Positions 34,124 to 46,682 are shown, counted from the first letter of the stretch. The stretch: 64,000 nucleotides of DNA from Sambucus nigra (GCA_949130495.1 OX422210.1:631660585-631724584), one strand, 5' to 3'. A program made the numbers and translations. The notes: a model not told the origin generated them from the letters alone.

Positions 34124-34597
34124 AAAAAATTTGGATTGTCTTAATTTAGTATTTGTCCAAATGATAATAAAAAACAGGAAAAAAATGGGGGGTCAGGGAT
34201 TAAGAAAGAATAGAGGGCGGTGTGAGCTAAAAAACTAGGTGCCCCAATCAGAAGAATGAGGTAACTATTAATTAATTTAATTATTATCTTTATTTCAATT
34301 TGTGTTTATAACCATTTTCGTATTTCACGGCTCTCTCCTAGTTTGTAAGCTAACATGGCTAAAAAATTTGGATTGTCTTAATTTAGTATATGTCCAAATG
34401 AAAATAAAAAACAGGAAAAAAAGGGGGGGTCAGGGATTAAGAAAGAATAGAGGGCAGCGTGAGCTAAAAAACTAGGTGCCCCGATCAGAAGAATGAGGTA
34501 ACTATTAATTAATTTAATTATCATCTTTATTTCAATTTGTGTTTATAACCATTTTCGTATGCCACGGCTCTCTCCTAGTTTGTAAGCTAACATGGCT
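34124..34597. repeat. Two tandem 237-bp repeats at the LINE 5' end
   Basis: Units 34124-34360 and 34361-34597 are almost identical. Each ends with 'gtttgtaagctaacatggct', so each carries an ATG in the same context. The second ATG (34592) opens LINE ORF1 (MAKKAVFLAGGL). This layout resembles the monomer arrays that act as promoters in mouse L1; the function here is inferred. Confidence 0.85.
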
Positions 34598-37150
34598 AAG
34601 AAGGCGGTTTTTCTTGCCGGAGGACTTACTTTCGAGATGGGCATTGAGTTTGTTGGTAGGGAACACCAGTGAAGATTGAGTTTTAGTGGCAAGAGTTGAG
34701 TTGAGGATGTCATGTTGGTTACGGGGAGGTACGGTGGCTGATCTTTTGTCTATGGAACGCTTCCAACCATGCCGGTTATTTCTTTCAGATGAGAAAATAC
34801 TTGGGGCGGAAGATTATGGCTTACTCTACTTGGAAGGGGAAGGTAGGATGTTTTAACATTGTCATCAGGAGAGCTTCATCGAGGATTCATGTTCGAATAC
34901 CGAATTGCTCTCCGGGGAAGGGGTGGGCTTCAGTGGGTAGAGTTTTCAGGAGGATGGAACCTTTTGTTTCTTGTAAGCAAACTCCCATGGAGGTCATCAC
35001 CAAAGGGAAGGTGGTTGAAGGAAGGTCGTATTTGAAGGCAACAGAGGTGGAGGCATGGACGTTTTCGGCCATTAACATTTCAGTGGACCGAACGCGTATG
35101 ACGGACTTGATTGATGATGATGACTCATGTCTTTCCAGAGTGACATTTTTTCAGAGAGCACTGGTTGGGCGATTCGGAAGTCTGGAGAGATCACCACCGG
35201 GGAAGGAGAAGGTTCTGCACTCGGCGGAATCTCGTTGGAAACTGGTGGTCGCGATTAAAGTGAGAAACCTCAACTAATCTTTATTTCTTTTCATTTTTAC
35301 TTATGTTAAAGCGGTTGATAGAGAGCTGGGGTAATAGTTGGAAGTATGAGGGATAACCAGTTTGGTTGCAGAGCGGCATCCGTTGACGGGGGGTTTACGC
35401 TCTCCCTCGTGTTCAAAATCACCGGTGGATTCGTGTGTTGGGACTTCCTCTTTAACTATAGGGGAGAAGTATTTAGAGCTATTGGAGAGAAGTGTGGTGG
35501 TTTTATCAAAGCTGACTATGCCACTGTGACTGGAGAGGAGATGCGGTGGGTTATAATTCTTGTGCATGGGAATGTAGACTTGCCGCTTAATATTAAAATA
35601 AGTGTTGGGGGTTGGGTTTTTGTCTTATCAGTTTGTGTGGAGTCCCAGTTATGCTATTTTGGTGGGGTGGATGCACACATAGAAGGGTTTGAGCTGGCGC
35701 AATCTAAACCGCCGGCAGAGGTTTGTGGCGAACATAGCCTCCACCCTTCTTCTTCCTTTACTGGAAAAGTGGGTTTTTCCGGCGTGCGTGGTGAGAGTCC
35801 AGGTGTGCATGGAGAAGAAGTTAGATCCGGTTTGTTCGGTTTACTTAAGGTTACTGATGGGCGGCTTTGCGGTGTTGCTGTGTCTCGGGCGCCGGTGGAG
35901 ATGACACCGGGTGGTTTTGGTGGCAATGTAAGTGGCGAGGGTGGCAGTAAGGCTGTCGGTGGGCGGTAGGGGTCTTCTGTCGGAGATGGTGTTCCTATTG
36001 GTTTAATTCAAATGGACCATGTGATTTGGGTCCCAGTTATGTCCCATCCTCGTCTGATGAGTGCCCAGTCCATGATTTAATGGAGATTTCTAAGGTAAAG
36101 GAGTTGCAGGTTAATGTTCACGTCGTACATGGGAATGTCAATCATGGGTCTATTCTGTGGACAAACTCATCGAGTCAGGGCCTTCATTGAAAGGGATTTA
36201 GTGGGTGATGGTGTGTCGGGAAAGATTTTTCAAAAATTTGTCATGGAGAACAGTCCCGAGATTATTAACGGCAGTACCCTTTCTTCTGTCAAAGAGGAGA
36301 CAGGGGTTAAAATGGCGCTTGGTGATATAAGGAATGGCGGAAATCCTTTGGAGGGCTGTACAGATGTTGGGAAGGTTGTTGGCAACCGGCACTGTGGTGA
36401 GGATGTTAGCAGGTCTTTTTTGTAAAATAAAAAATCCTGACACTTTGGGCACTTCTGCTAGTGAGGTTGAGGACACATTTGTGCCTTTGGCTAATAAAGG
36501 GTCCTTGACAGTTGACTTACGTATTGAGGATATACATATGCGGGGATCACAAAGTCGGGCAAGACCCGAGTTGAAGAATCCTAATGGGAAAAGCAATAAA
36601 GTCGTTTATCTCGATAATGCTATGTTAGGTCTTAAAAATATTAAGACTTTCAGGAGTTCGAGAAAAAATGGAAGAAAAGGCAAGGCACTGGGGAAGAGTT
36701 GTGGCGGTAAAAATGATCGCTTTTGGATCGAGAATCGGGGGGCTATTCAGACGGGGGTATGGATACATTAACGAACGAGAGTTGCAAGGTTGTCGTGGTG
36801 GCGAGTGAAACGACTTCCTCTAGTGGAGAGGGGGGCGACTCATTACGTGTTAACAACTTGCCCCTTAGTGGGGTAGCAAGGGGAGGAGATTCGGATTTTG
36901 AGTCTGACTATGGGTGGACATTGTGATCCCTAATCAAGAGGCGAGTGTTAGGGGTAGTGAGGAAGAAGGGTGGGATGAGGACCCGGTGGGCTGGAGGGAG
37001 GATATGCTAGAAGCAACTAGCAATGATTCGGGAGTCGCTTTTCAGGGTTTCGAGAGGGAGGCCTGGGATTTGTTCGAGAAAATTGAGAGGGGATGCGGGG
37101 AGGAGAGGGGGAGAAGGGTGGAGAGGGAGGGGAGGTTTAAAGTTTCCTAG
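34592..37150 (+). pseudogene. LINE ORF1 (plant L1-type), decayed
   Basis: The start MAKKAVFLAGGLTFEMGIEF stops after 26 codons. Later frames continue: IRRASSRIHVRIPNCSPGKG with VFRRMEPF and VEGRSYLKA (34789-35277), and FKITGGFVCWDF, FRAIGEKCGGFI, ATVTGEEMRWVIILV (35346-35690). These fit the DUF4283-type ORF1 of plant LINEs, which packages element RNA. 35700-37150 is a poorly conserved, acidic linker (SDFESDYGW, AWDLFEKIE) with many frame breaks. Confidence 0.7.
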
Positions 37151-37152
37151 TC

Positions 37153-37721
37153 CAATGAAATTACGTATTATTTCGTGGAACGTTAGGGGGTTGAACGGCA
37201 TTGGGAAAAGGGGGTGGTAAGAGTTAGGGGGGGCATTGCCAAGTTGAAGCCCGACATTTTGTGTTTGCAGGAGACAAAGATGTGTAATATTGATGATTGT
37301 TGTATTAGATCCATCTGGCAGGGCAGGTGGTCAATTGGGTATGCCTGGACGCTGAGGGTGCTTCGGGAGGGGTGGTGATGTTGTGGAACTCCGCAATAGT
37401 TGATATGATTGGGAGCTTGAAAGGTGGATGGTCCCTATCCTGCCTGTTCAAAAATTTGGAAGATGGGTTAAACTGGAGCGTCTCGGGTATTTACAGGACA
37501 GTGGAGGACTCTAGTAGATGGGAGTTGCGAGAGGAATTGGCTGGTGTGAGTAGGGTGTGGAATGTTCCTGTCTGTATGGGGGGACTTCAATGTGGTGCAT
37601 TTCGCAGTCGAGAAAAGTAGTGGAGGCAGAATTGATAGTTATATGAGAGATTTTTCAGATTTTATTGACGAGATGGAGCTGATGGATCTTCCGTTGGAGG
37701 GAGGACTGTATTCTTGGTCCA
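37153..37721 (+). pseudogene. LINE ORF2 endonuclease (APE-type), truncated
   Basis: It encodes MKLRIISWNVRGLNG (the catalytic Asn motif), LKPDILCLQETKM (catalytic Glu), GASGGVVMLWNS, GIYR, and WGDFNVVHF (the GDFN motif) up to GGLYSWSN. Frameshifts occur near 37217, 37340 and 37575. At about 37722 it changes within a few bases to chromovirus protease sequence. Confidence 0.88.
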
Positions 37722-37934
37722 ATTTACGAGTATTACGACTTATTAGTACTTGATATGCACGAGTACGATGTTATTCTGGGGATGGACTGGCTAGCCACAT
37801 ACAGAGCGTGAGTTGATTATTACGGGAGGCCCATCGTCTTCGCCATTACGGGATAGGAGATGTACCTGGTTGCGATGCCACACTCTGGGGGTGGGTTGAG
37901 CACGTATTTATACTATCCAAAGGTGAAAACCCAG
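37722..37934 (+). pseudogene. Chromovirus protease fragment 1
   Basis: It encodes LLVLDMHEYDVILGMDWLAT, VDYYGRPIVFAIT.EMYLVAM, the end of protease and the linker before RT. It duplicates the equivalent part of the element at 39631 and has stops. It stops where LTR-type sequence begins. Confidence 0.8.
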
Positions 37935-38185
37935 ACGAATTATGAACGAAATTGAGATGGTAATTTGGTGCTGAGACTACTTAACGAATAACATGGGTTT
38001 TTCCCCAATTCAGAAAATAGGAGAGAACGGAAATTAAAAGGGGTTTGGGGACTTTATGGGGGTTCCTTGTGACGTTCTTGGGGTATTATATTGATGAGAG
38101 GACATGGGTTAGACTGTAGAACGAGTTGGAAATTTAAGGTTTTAGTGCATGGCAGAAACAGGCTTTCGGAGAATACGAAGACCTG

Positions 38186-38230
38186 GTCGATCGATCGATC
38201 GATCGATGACTGGGATCGATCGATCGATGG
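38186..38230. repeat. Iterated GATC/CGAT palindromes in LTR
   Basis: Two blocks of uninterrupted CGAT repeats, about 22 bp (38187-38208) and 15 bp (38215-38229), are separated by 'gactggg'. They lie directly after 'gacctggt', the position at which related LTRs carry other palindromes. Confidence 0.9.
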
Positions 38231-38732
38231 TCGACGATTTTTGGCAGGTCGGCCAGTTTTAGTATATAAGGGAAATTTACTTGAAATTCTTTTCCCACAC
38301 CATATTTAGTGAGAAATAAATGTAGGACGTAAATTCTTACCAATTATGAGGGAAAGTAATTGGAATTTGGAGGAAATTTATGTGTGACACATTACGGTTA
38401 AATTTTGGGGAAAAATATTCCAAAATAATTAAATACGGATCGAGTGGGCGAGTCAGGGTATATTGGTTGAGCGAGGCCAAGGCATCAAATTAATTAAGAA
38501 TGAAAGCTATTTAATTCGGAGTCGGGGATTTAAACTCGGGTATTATTTTATTCTCGGGCCCTGAGAGCGAGACCGAATATATTGATTGGGCAACACCAAA
38601 AGTAATTTAATTAATTAATGTGCAAATTAATTAATAATCTGAGTTGGACCATAAACGCAAGCTATGACGTATAGGCTAGTGTTACAGGTTTAGTACACGT
38701 TAAAGCCGGGATTGTTTTATTATAGATATATA

Positions 38733-38733
38733 T

Positions 38734-38788
<55 letters not shown>
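38733..38788. repeat. (TA)n microsatellite
   Basis: A near-perfect TA run with TAGA interruptions at both edges, inside the LTR. Its position relative to the palindromes recalls the TA run at 1239-1338 in the first LTR. Confidence 0.95.
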
Positions 38789-38792
<4 letters not shown>

Positions 38793-39630
38793 TATAGATA
38801 TATATACGGTGTGTGATAGTATATATATATGGTATGTGCATTAATATCAGTGGCTAGGTATTATTAATATACACACTCTAGTGCTATCAGGGGAGGTTGC
38901 GCATAGTGGGTGAATCCCTTAGCTTGAGGAGTAGGGCGAGTATATCCCCAAGTCATAGCGTCCGTTATATGGGTGAGGGGCATCTCACTTTCAGGGAAGG
39001 AATATGACCGTTTTCATTATGTATGATTTTAACCAAGTAGTGAGCGATTCTGACTTGGGGTAACTAGGTTATGTGAATACACCTAGCGGGATAGCCCTTT
39101 AGAGAATATACACCCGGTGAGTTATTACTCGGGAGGGTGTTTATTATTATTTATTATTTCAACATGTGTGAATGTTGTAATATGACTATACGTATATAAT
39201 GAGATAAATAATTATATACGGGTAATTTAATACAGGCTGTGAATTGTATTATGTGTATAAAGGGTGTGAAAGTTATATGAATTTAAAAGGGGGAATGATT
39301 AATTAAGTTAATGTTGATAATAACTTAGAAATCATAATTATTGCATACTCGGTTAGAGTAGGGTGGTTGCAAGGGGTTATATCAGTTATCTAGTTATGGG
39401 ATAAATAACTAAGGGAATTAATTTAAGGCGTTAGTCGTGCACATTAGAGGAGGGATGAGGATGTCCTCAAGGGAGTGCGACACTAACTAAAATATGAAGA
39501 GCATGCATACATATTTATTACTGCAAGTTAATCATTTGCTAAATATTTTCAAAATGTTTTGAGTTCTAACCCTTGGTTTAAATATTTTTAAAAACTTTTT
39601 AGGTGTACAGCCACAGGGACGACAGACTTG

Positions 39631-42600
39631 ACTCCAGCACAGCAGGCGCCGCCAGCGGTTGAGGGTATGTTTCTCATCCATGGTCATGAGGATAGGACAT
39701 TTTTGATACGGGAGCATCTCATTCATTCATTAAATCTAAATTTGCTAAACTGGTCGGGTTACTAGAGACCGCGGGTAGTCTCCGTATGTGTGTAGAGTCG
39801 CCAGTAGGCAGCAGGGCATTGATCCACTCGCTGTGTCGAGAGGTGGACATTTTGATTGAGAGACTTAGTTTAGCGGCGGACCTCTTAGTGCTAGACATGG
39901 AGGGGTACGATGTCATCCTAAGTATGGATTGGTTGGCAGGATATCGGGCGACAGTGGATTATTACGAGAGATAATCGTGTTCTCCATTCCGGGACAGGAG
40001 ATGTTCCTAATAGCGATGCCTCTTCCTGAGAGAGGGTCATGCACACACTTGTATTATATCGAGGAGGAGACCTCACTGGAGGTGGTAGTTCCGTTGGATT
40101 CGATTCCGGTAGTGAGGGACTTCGAGGATGTGTTCCAGGAAATACCAGGGTTGCCACCCAGCAAGGAAATCGAGTTTGTAATCGATTTAGCACCGGGAAT
40201 GAGGACGATTGCTCGAGCACCTTACCGCATGACCCCTTCAGAGATGCGTGAACTGAGAGAGCAGATTCAGCATCTCCTGGGTCAGGATTTCATTCGGCGG
40301 AGTACTTCGCCGTGGGGTGCACCGGTGTTATTTGTAAAGAAGCGGCATGGCTCACTTCGATTGTCCGTGGACTACATGGAGCTGAACAAGGTGACGATAC
40401 GGAATAAGTATCCGTTGCCTAGGATTGATGATTTATTTGACCAATTGAGAGGGCGTCTTACTTCTCCAAGATCGATTTGAGGTCAGGGTATCATCAGCTG
40501 CGTATCCGAGAGGAAGATGTTCCTAAGACAGCTTTCCTGTCGCGGTATGGATCTTACGAGTTCAGGGTGATGCCATTCGGGCTCACCAATGCGCGAGCAG
40601 TCATGGACAGGGTTTTCAGAGAGTATCTCGACCAGTTTGTCATCGTGTTCATTGATGACATCCTGATCTACTCGCACACTGAGGGGGAGAACACAGAGCA
40701 TCTGTGTATGGTTCTACAGACGCTGCGGGATCACCAGCTTTATGCCAAGTTCAGGAAGTGTGGATTTTGGCTGCGAGAGGTACAGTTTCTTGGTCATGTG
40801 GTGTCAGACCGGGGTATTATTGTGGATCCGAGTAAGGTGTCGGCGGTGAGGGAGTGGGGACAGCCCATGACACCGACCGAGGTGCGTAGCTTTCTGGGAT
40901 TGACAGGTTATTACAGGCGGTTCATTAAGGGATTCTCAAAAATTGCGGGCCCTTTGACGAATCTGACTCGAAAAGGGGTGTCTTTTATTTGGAGTGATCA
41001 TTGTCAATTAGCTTTCGATGAGCTTAAGGACAAGTTGACATCTGCACCCGTACTTGCCTTACCCAGGGGAGGACTAGAGTATTGGGTTCAGCCCGACGCA
41101 TCCTTACCGGGGCTCGGGGGTGTGCTTCAACAGGAAGAGAGGGCTATAGCTTATGCATCAAGAAAGCTAAAGCCCCACGAGAGGAATTACCCCACTCACG
41201 ACCTAGAGCTAGCAGCGGTTGTTTTTGCTTTGAGGATATGGAGACATTATCTGCTGGGAGAGAAGTTCACCTTATTCACGGAACACAAGTCACTTTAGTA
41301 TCTCTTCACACAGAAGAATCTGAATATGAGACAGAGGCGGTGGATAGAATTCATGAAAGACTACCAGTTTGATATTCAGTATCATCCTGGTAAGGCTAAT
41401 GTGGTGACAGATGTATTGAGCCGGAGACCGACTGGGAAATATCATAGGTCTAGAAAGCGAAGTGGAGAGAGCTTCGATATGAGGATGATGTAGCCAGAGC
41501 CTGCATGTCAGCATTATCCATCACCTGAGATCATTATGCGAGTTGTGAGGGCTCAGGCGGAGGAACAGATCTGTCGGGATAAGGTACGCCAATTGTTAGC
41601 TGAGGGAGCAGAGGGTTACTCGATCAGCTCGGAAGGAGGCCTACGCCTAAATGGGAGGTTAACTGTGCCAGAGGATGAGGAGCTGAGGGACGCTGTTATG
41701 ACAGAGTCCCATGGTTCGAAATTTGCAGTACATCCCAACGGGGATAAAATGTACCAGGATATGAGGAGGTAGTATTGGTGGACAGGAATGAAACGGGACA
41801 TAGTAGAGTTTGTCTCGAAAGTTGACCATCAAAGACCTCCAGGGATGCTACAACCACTAGAGATTCCTGTGTGGAAGTGGGAGAGCATCTCCATGGACTT
41901 CATTACAGGGTTACCTATATCGCAGTGGGGTCACGACTCCATATGGGTCATTGTGGATTGGTTGATCAAGGTGGCCCACTTCCTGCCGGTTCGCACAGAC
42001 TTTGAGACGATGCGCTACGCGCAGCTATTCATAGCGGAGATTATTAAGCTGCACAAGGTGCCGGTAAATATTGTGTCTGATTGAGATAAGGTTTTTGTGG
42101 CCCATTTTTGGCAGATCTTTCAGGAGGCCATGGGCACATATCTACGTTTGAGTACAGCCTATCACCCACAGACTGACGGGCAGACTGAGAGAATCAATCA
42201 GATGCTAGAAGACATGCTCAGAATGTGCATTTTAGACTTTGGGGGAGGATGGGAGAGATATCTTCCTTTGGTAGAGTTCGCGTATAACAACTCTTACCAA
42301 TTCACGATTGGCATGGCACCGTTCGAGGCACTGTACGGGAGACCTTGTTGTTCACCCGCCTGTTGGTTAGAGGTGAGGGATAACAAGTTATTGGGGCTGA
42401 AGATTGTCCAGGAGACGTCTGCCAAGATAGAGCTGATTCGAGGACGGATTCGGATAGCTCGGGATAGGCAAAAGAGTTATGCTGATGCTTCGCGAAGACA
42501 TGTGGAGTTAGAGGTTGGGGATCAGGTATTAGTCTGGGTGTCCCCTATGAAAGGGGTGATGAGGTTCGGCAAGAAGGGTAAATTAGCACCGAGGTACGTG

Positions 42601-42945
42601 GGACCCTTCCCTATTATTGAGAGGGTGGGACCGGTAGCATATAGACTGGGATTACCAGATCATCTTCAGCGGATACACGACGTGTTCCATGTGGCATCGC
42701 TAAAGAAATATCGGAGGAGCGAGAGGACCTTCTGAAACATTCCACTCGAGAAAATTGATTTATAGCCAGACATCTCGTATGAGGAGAGACCGGTGGCCAT
42801 TCTGGACCGTAGTGAGCGAAAGTTACCATCCAAGGTTGTTCCACTAGTTAGAGACAATGAGGTCATCACAACATTGACGAATCTACCTGGGAGTGGGAGG
42901 AGGATATACGGGAACAATATCCTGAGTTATTCACCATAGGTACGA
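39631..42945 (+). pseudogene. Chromovirus pol: protease, RT, RNase H, integrase, chromodomain
   Basis: Protease remnants ([20 protein letters not shown]) lead into RT ([14 protein letters not shown] near 40325, [16 protein letters not shown], then FIDDILIYS near 40650 with both aspartates). RNase H follows ([29 protein letters not shown]), then integrase: SMDFITGLP, NIVSD, and AYHPQTDGQTERINQ for D, D and E, and a chromodomain-like end (YRLGLPDHLQRIHDVF, TWEWEEDIREQYPELF). One frameshift lies near 40465 and stops at 41296, 41491, 41770 and 42082. The cysteines of the integrase HHCC finger are lost. Gag is deleted. Inactive. Confidence 0.93.
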
Positions 42946-42973
42946 CCTAATTTCGGGGACGAAATTCCTTTGT

Positions 42974-42983
42974 AAGGAGGGGA
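42974..42983 (+). other. Polypurine tract
   Basis: AAGGAGGGGA lies three bases before the LTR start TGTTACACCC at 42987, the standard plus-strand primer position in Ty3/gypsy elements. Confidence 0.85.
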
Positions 42984-42986
42984 GTA

Positions 42987-43657
42987 TGTTACACCCTGTA
43001 ATTTTATACATTTAATAGTTAATTAATCCAGGAAAAATTTAAATTACTAGTGTGTCGTAATTTAATGGAATTAATCATGGAAGTGTTACATAAATATTAA
43101 TCGGGAGAATAATTGGTTAATAATATTTATGGGAAATTAATTTACTAGGTAAATAGTAATATTTAATTACGTCTTAAGAGTATTAATTGCGTGGGGTTTA
43201 CTTATCTCAACTGGGAGTCGGTTCCAGATTAAGTTAGGTGGGAGATAAGAAATTTTATAAACTTATCTGGATGCCAATTCTGAGTGCACGGTTGAGTCCG
43301 GAAGGGCCACGATAGTCGAAATAGAGTACCCGGGGGTAGTAAGAGGTCTTGGGACGTTTTTAGGCATAGCCGGGCCCACACGGGGGTATTTGGGTCACTT
43401 GGGCTTGGCCCATCAGGCAAAAAATGGGATTAAGCCTAATTACTTAATTAAAGGGAAAAGGGGAACGACTGAATATACTGTGAAAAACCTATAGTGGGAG
43501 AGAATACCCTAAGGAGCAGTTAAAGGCGGTGGGAACCAATTTGGGAGACAAAGGAAAGAACCAAAGGGGATTTCATCATCAACCTTGAGAATCACAACTC
43601 CGGATCAGACCCTACGAAACCATAAGGCAAGTGGTTAACTTGCTGTAGCATTTATTA
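42987..43657 (+). mobile_element. Chromovirus 3' LTR, first ~670 bp only (copy B)
   Basis: It starts TGTTACACCC after the polypurine tract of the pol above. It is truncated at the same base as copy A and joined to LINE 3' sequence. It marks the left edge of the segmental duplication. Confidence 0.88.
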
Positions 43658-44059
43658 GGACCGCTTGGGTTATGCCCGGGTCTGTAACAACGCTCTTAGA
43701 GGGGTGGAGCCCCTCGTGGGGGTGGTTGGGTGACAGGAGTGTGTGGAGATTAGTTCCTCAGTGCATTTTTTGGACAGTTTATAAGGAGAGGAATGCGAGA
43801 TGCTTTGATGACATCAAGACTGCGCCTTAGAGATTTCGTTATCTGTCTTTGAGCACTCACCTTAGTCTAAGAAGAGCCTTTCTCAGGAGTTTCTTGAGTT
43901 CGTCGAGGAGCTCCACACCATAGTGTAGCATGGTTATCTATTTGTCGGGGTTTGCTTGCTTTTTTTCATTTTAGCAGGTTTACTGGTTTGTATACTTCTT
44001 GTATACGGGTTCGCTCCCTTAGCGATGGGTTTTTAATATCATTTATTTATCAAAAAAAA
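43658..44059 (+). mobile_element. LINE 3' end and tail (copy B)
   Basis: Same as 4254-4664, with IFWTVYKERNARCFDD encoded near 43765 and the A-rich tail at 44051-44059. A 15-bp part near 43880 present in copy A is deleted here. Confidence 0.85.
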
Positions 44060-44818
44060 TATTGAAATTATGAATGTCTCATTGATTAAAGTATTCATTA
44101 ATTTGTTTTAATTATTTTTCATTTGATTTGTATTATATAACATATATTGAAATTAAGACATAGCGTGCCGACTGGGTTTGTTTTCGGACATCCGCATTGG
44201 TCCTAACAGGCAGGTAAATGTGATTCCATTCATCATTTCATCATTCATTTTCATAATTTATATTAAATTTCATTTCATTGACATCATTAATATTAAGGTC
44301 ATTTTGACTGCACCACCCATTTAGTTTCGCTTTAGACTTTGCCACCAAAACGGCTGAAAACCATTAGTTGATTGGTCAAACCATGACCTTGCTTACAAAA
44401 AGCCCAAACCAATTCGATTGTACTTTATTAAATGCTCAATCGAAACTTTATTTTCTTTACTTACTTAAGACACTTATTAAATTAATATATTAATTAAATA
44501 AGACACTTTATTAAACCAATCTTTTAATTATAAAAACAGGTTTTATCCATTTATAGTTTTTCTATTTAAACTATAAATGGGAAATTTGATATAATATTCT
44601 CGTATAATAGGAAGTTTTAACCATTCATAATTAATATGAATATCAAAACGAATAGAATATAGAATTTCAAATCAATATTAAATATTATAGAACATAACGA
44701 TTAATCTAGCGATACAGAATTTAGATTTACTTATTATTTATTATTACAATTATTTATTATATTCTTAGATATTAGATATATTATTAGTATAGTAAATGTA
44801 CAGTAAATATTTTTCTAT
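44060..44818. other. AT-rich stretch without recognisable gene (copy B)
   Basis: Counterpart of 4665-5397, including the 13-bp hairpin at 44547-44580. It contains about 30 bp near 44350-44380 that copy A lacks. No coding signal. Confidence 0.5.
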
Positions 44819-44895
44819 GAAATATTTTTTTAAACGATCTTCTGATCAATCCAGAGATCATTTGGATTCCATTAGTAATGAGGATTTGGAATATC
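44819..44895 (+). pseudogene. ycf2: Plastid ycf2-like fragment (NUPT), copy B
   Basis: It encodes FFKRSSDQSRDHLDSISNED, matching an internal segment of chloroplast Ycf2 as I know it. The reading frame continues without a stop into copia sequence (CTQPDISYSV). The Ycf2 reading stops after EYH. Confidence 0.7.
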
Positions 44896-45440
44896 ATTTG
44901 TCAAATTGCACTCAACCTGATATATCATACTCGGTAAGTGAGTTAATCAATATACGACTAATTCACAATAAGACCACTAAAAGGCCTTAATAGGATACAT
45001 AAATATCTAAGGTACTCTTTGAAGGATGGAATGCATTATGTCCGATATCTACTTGTACTTGAAGGATACATGCAAACTGGATATGTGACTCTTGGAGGTG
45101 CAATCGTGTCTTGAAAATCCCCAAAACAAATATGCATTGCAAGATTCACTATAAAAACTGAATTTATTGCTTTAGAAAGCCGGAGAAAAAGTGTAATGGC
45201 TTCGATACTTATTAGATGATATTATTCCAATCTGGAGCCGATGGCACCAATCATAATGCATTGTGCTAGTCAATCAGCGATTGGAAGGGAATATGATAGT
45301 ATCTATAACATTAAAGTCATGATATATACAATAATTGCTCTAAAGTAGAATTATATTCATTGATTATGTAAATTCGAAGGAAAATATTGTGGATCCACTA
45401 ACAAAAGGTATACCAAGAGAGCAAGTGAGAAGTTCATGAA
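44896..45440 (+). pseudogene. Ty1/copia family 1 RT end and RNase H, copy B
   Basis: It starts TQPDISYSVSELI (the TRPDISY motif of copia RT), then TGYVTLGGAIVS, LLDDIIPIWSRWH, SQSAIGREYDS and IDYVNSKENIVDPLTKGIPR near 45360-45420. It is more complete than copy A, still with stops. A spacer typical of copia 3' ends follows to 45616. Confidence 0.83.
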
Positions 45441-46682
45441 GAGGAATGGGCATTAAGCCTATACAAAACTAAAGAGTTGCCATAATGAAAACTCAACATG
45501 TAGATCCCAATAAATAGGTTCAATCAGATAACCTAATTGTGTGCGACTCCGTTACTACTAAAAAGATAATCATTTTTTCGCATTCCTAGAATGGGTCACA
45601 ACACAATCTGTCGCATGTAACTTTGACAACCCGCTCCAAATAATAACGGGTGGCCAGCCCTATACTACATAAATCAGGTATCCCAGATGGCACAGTCTCA
45701 ACATCAACAACTAAACACTATAATATAAGGCTAATTACCCGAAAACAATAAGTGCGAATTGCCAAAATTTGAAACTTTTATTTGACAACAACAACAAAAC
45801 CAACAATACACATCTAATCTATAATGTGGAAAGTGCATGATCCAATAATGAAAGAGTACAATACATTGTACAATAAAAATCCCAGCAATGAAATACCCGA
45901 ATATGCTGTCGGGCAACAGACAATACAATAAACAGATAATTAAATCATATGAAAGTGTTACTCTATAACACTTGAATACTAACTCAATACAACTGAATCC
46001 TAATCTAGATATACAAAGATAGGAATCGACTAAAACCAAGTGCCGCAACAGTCCGCTACTGCCACAGCTCCACAAATCCTGAATGGAGGGATAATAAAGG
46101 CGTCCTTGCGGGGGAACACCTGAAGTAATACAATATATATGTGCATGGGGGAGGGGAAATAGAAACGGGTCATAACCCGAGTGTGAAAAACATTTATAGC
46201 AAGTGTATTAAAATGCATAATAATTATAAATGCATTATTACATGATTTAGCTGGAATCGAACACTCCATAGAAATTCAACTCACCTCTCATCTAAAGCGC
46301 GCACTAAGCGTATACACGTGTCTCCCAAAAAGGATGTTCGATTCTAATTAGGTAAGAGGATTCTAACTTAAACCCAAATAAAGTATTTAAGTGGAACCAT
46401 CTAACCTATCACCCGATTCTACATATAATCCATTTCTAATAGTTATAATTATTATCTTATATATAAACATTACGCTTATCTTTATAATATTCTTTTGTTG
46501 AGCATATAAAGTTACATGATCCTATCATGCTCCATCATCACAATACATAAACAATATCATGTACTAGATTTATTCTAGTGATGCCCAAAAAGGCAAGAAA
46601 CCATATATATAAATAATAATAGATGAGTTATTAGCATCAAGAACTAAGGACTAAACTCCTCCCAATTTTCAACACGGTACTG

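Larger units (their letters stand above)
37935..39630 (+). mobile_element. Chromovirus LTR, internally rearranged
   Basis: No coding sequence. It has the same block order as the other LTRs: an 'agacctgg' word with GATC palindromes at 38186-38230, a (TA)n tract at about 38733-38788, a 'gctatcaggggaggttg' block near 38884 and 'aggtgtacagccacaggga' at 39601. It joins protease coding sequence at about 39630, so the LTR end, PBS and gag are deleted. Confidence 0.65.

Noticed and set aside
34887..35078. Minus-strand ORFs in the LINE ORF1 region
   Set aside because: Shadow frames of the plus-strand ORF1; no independent motif.
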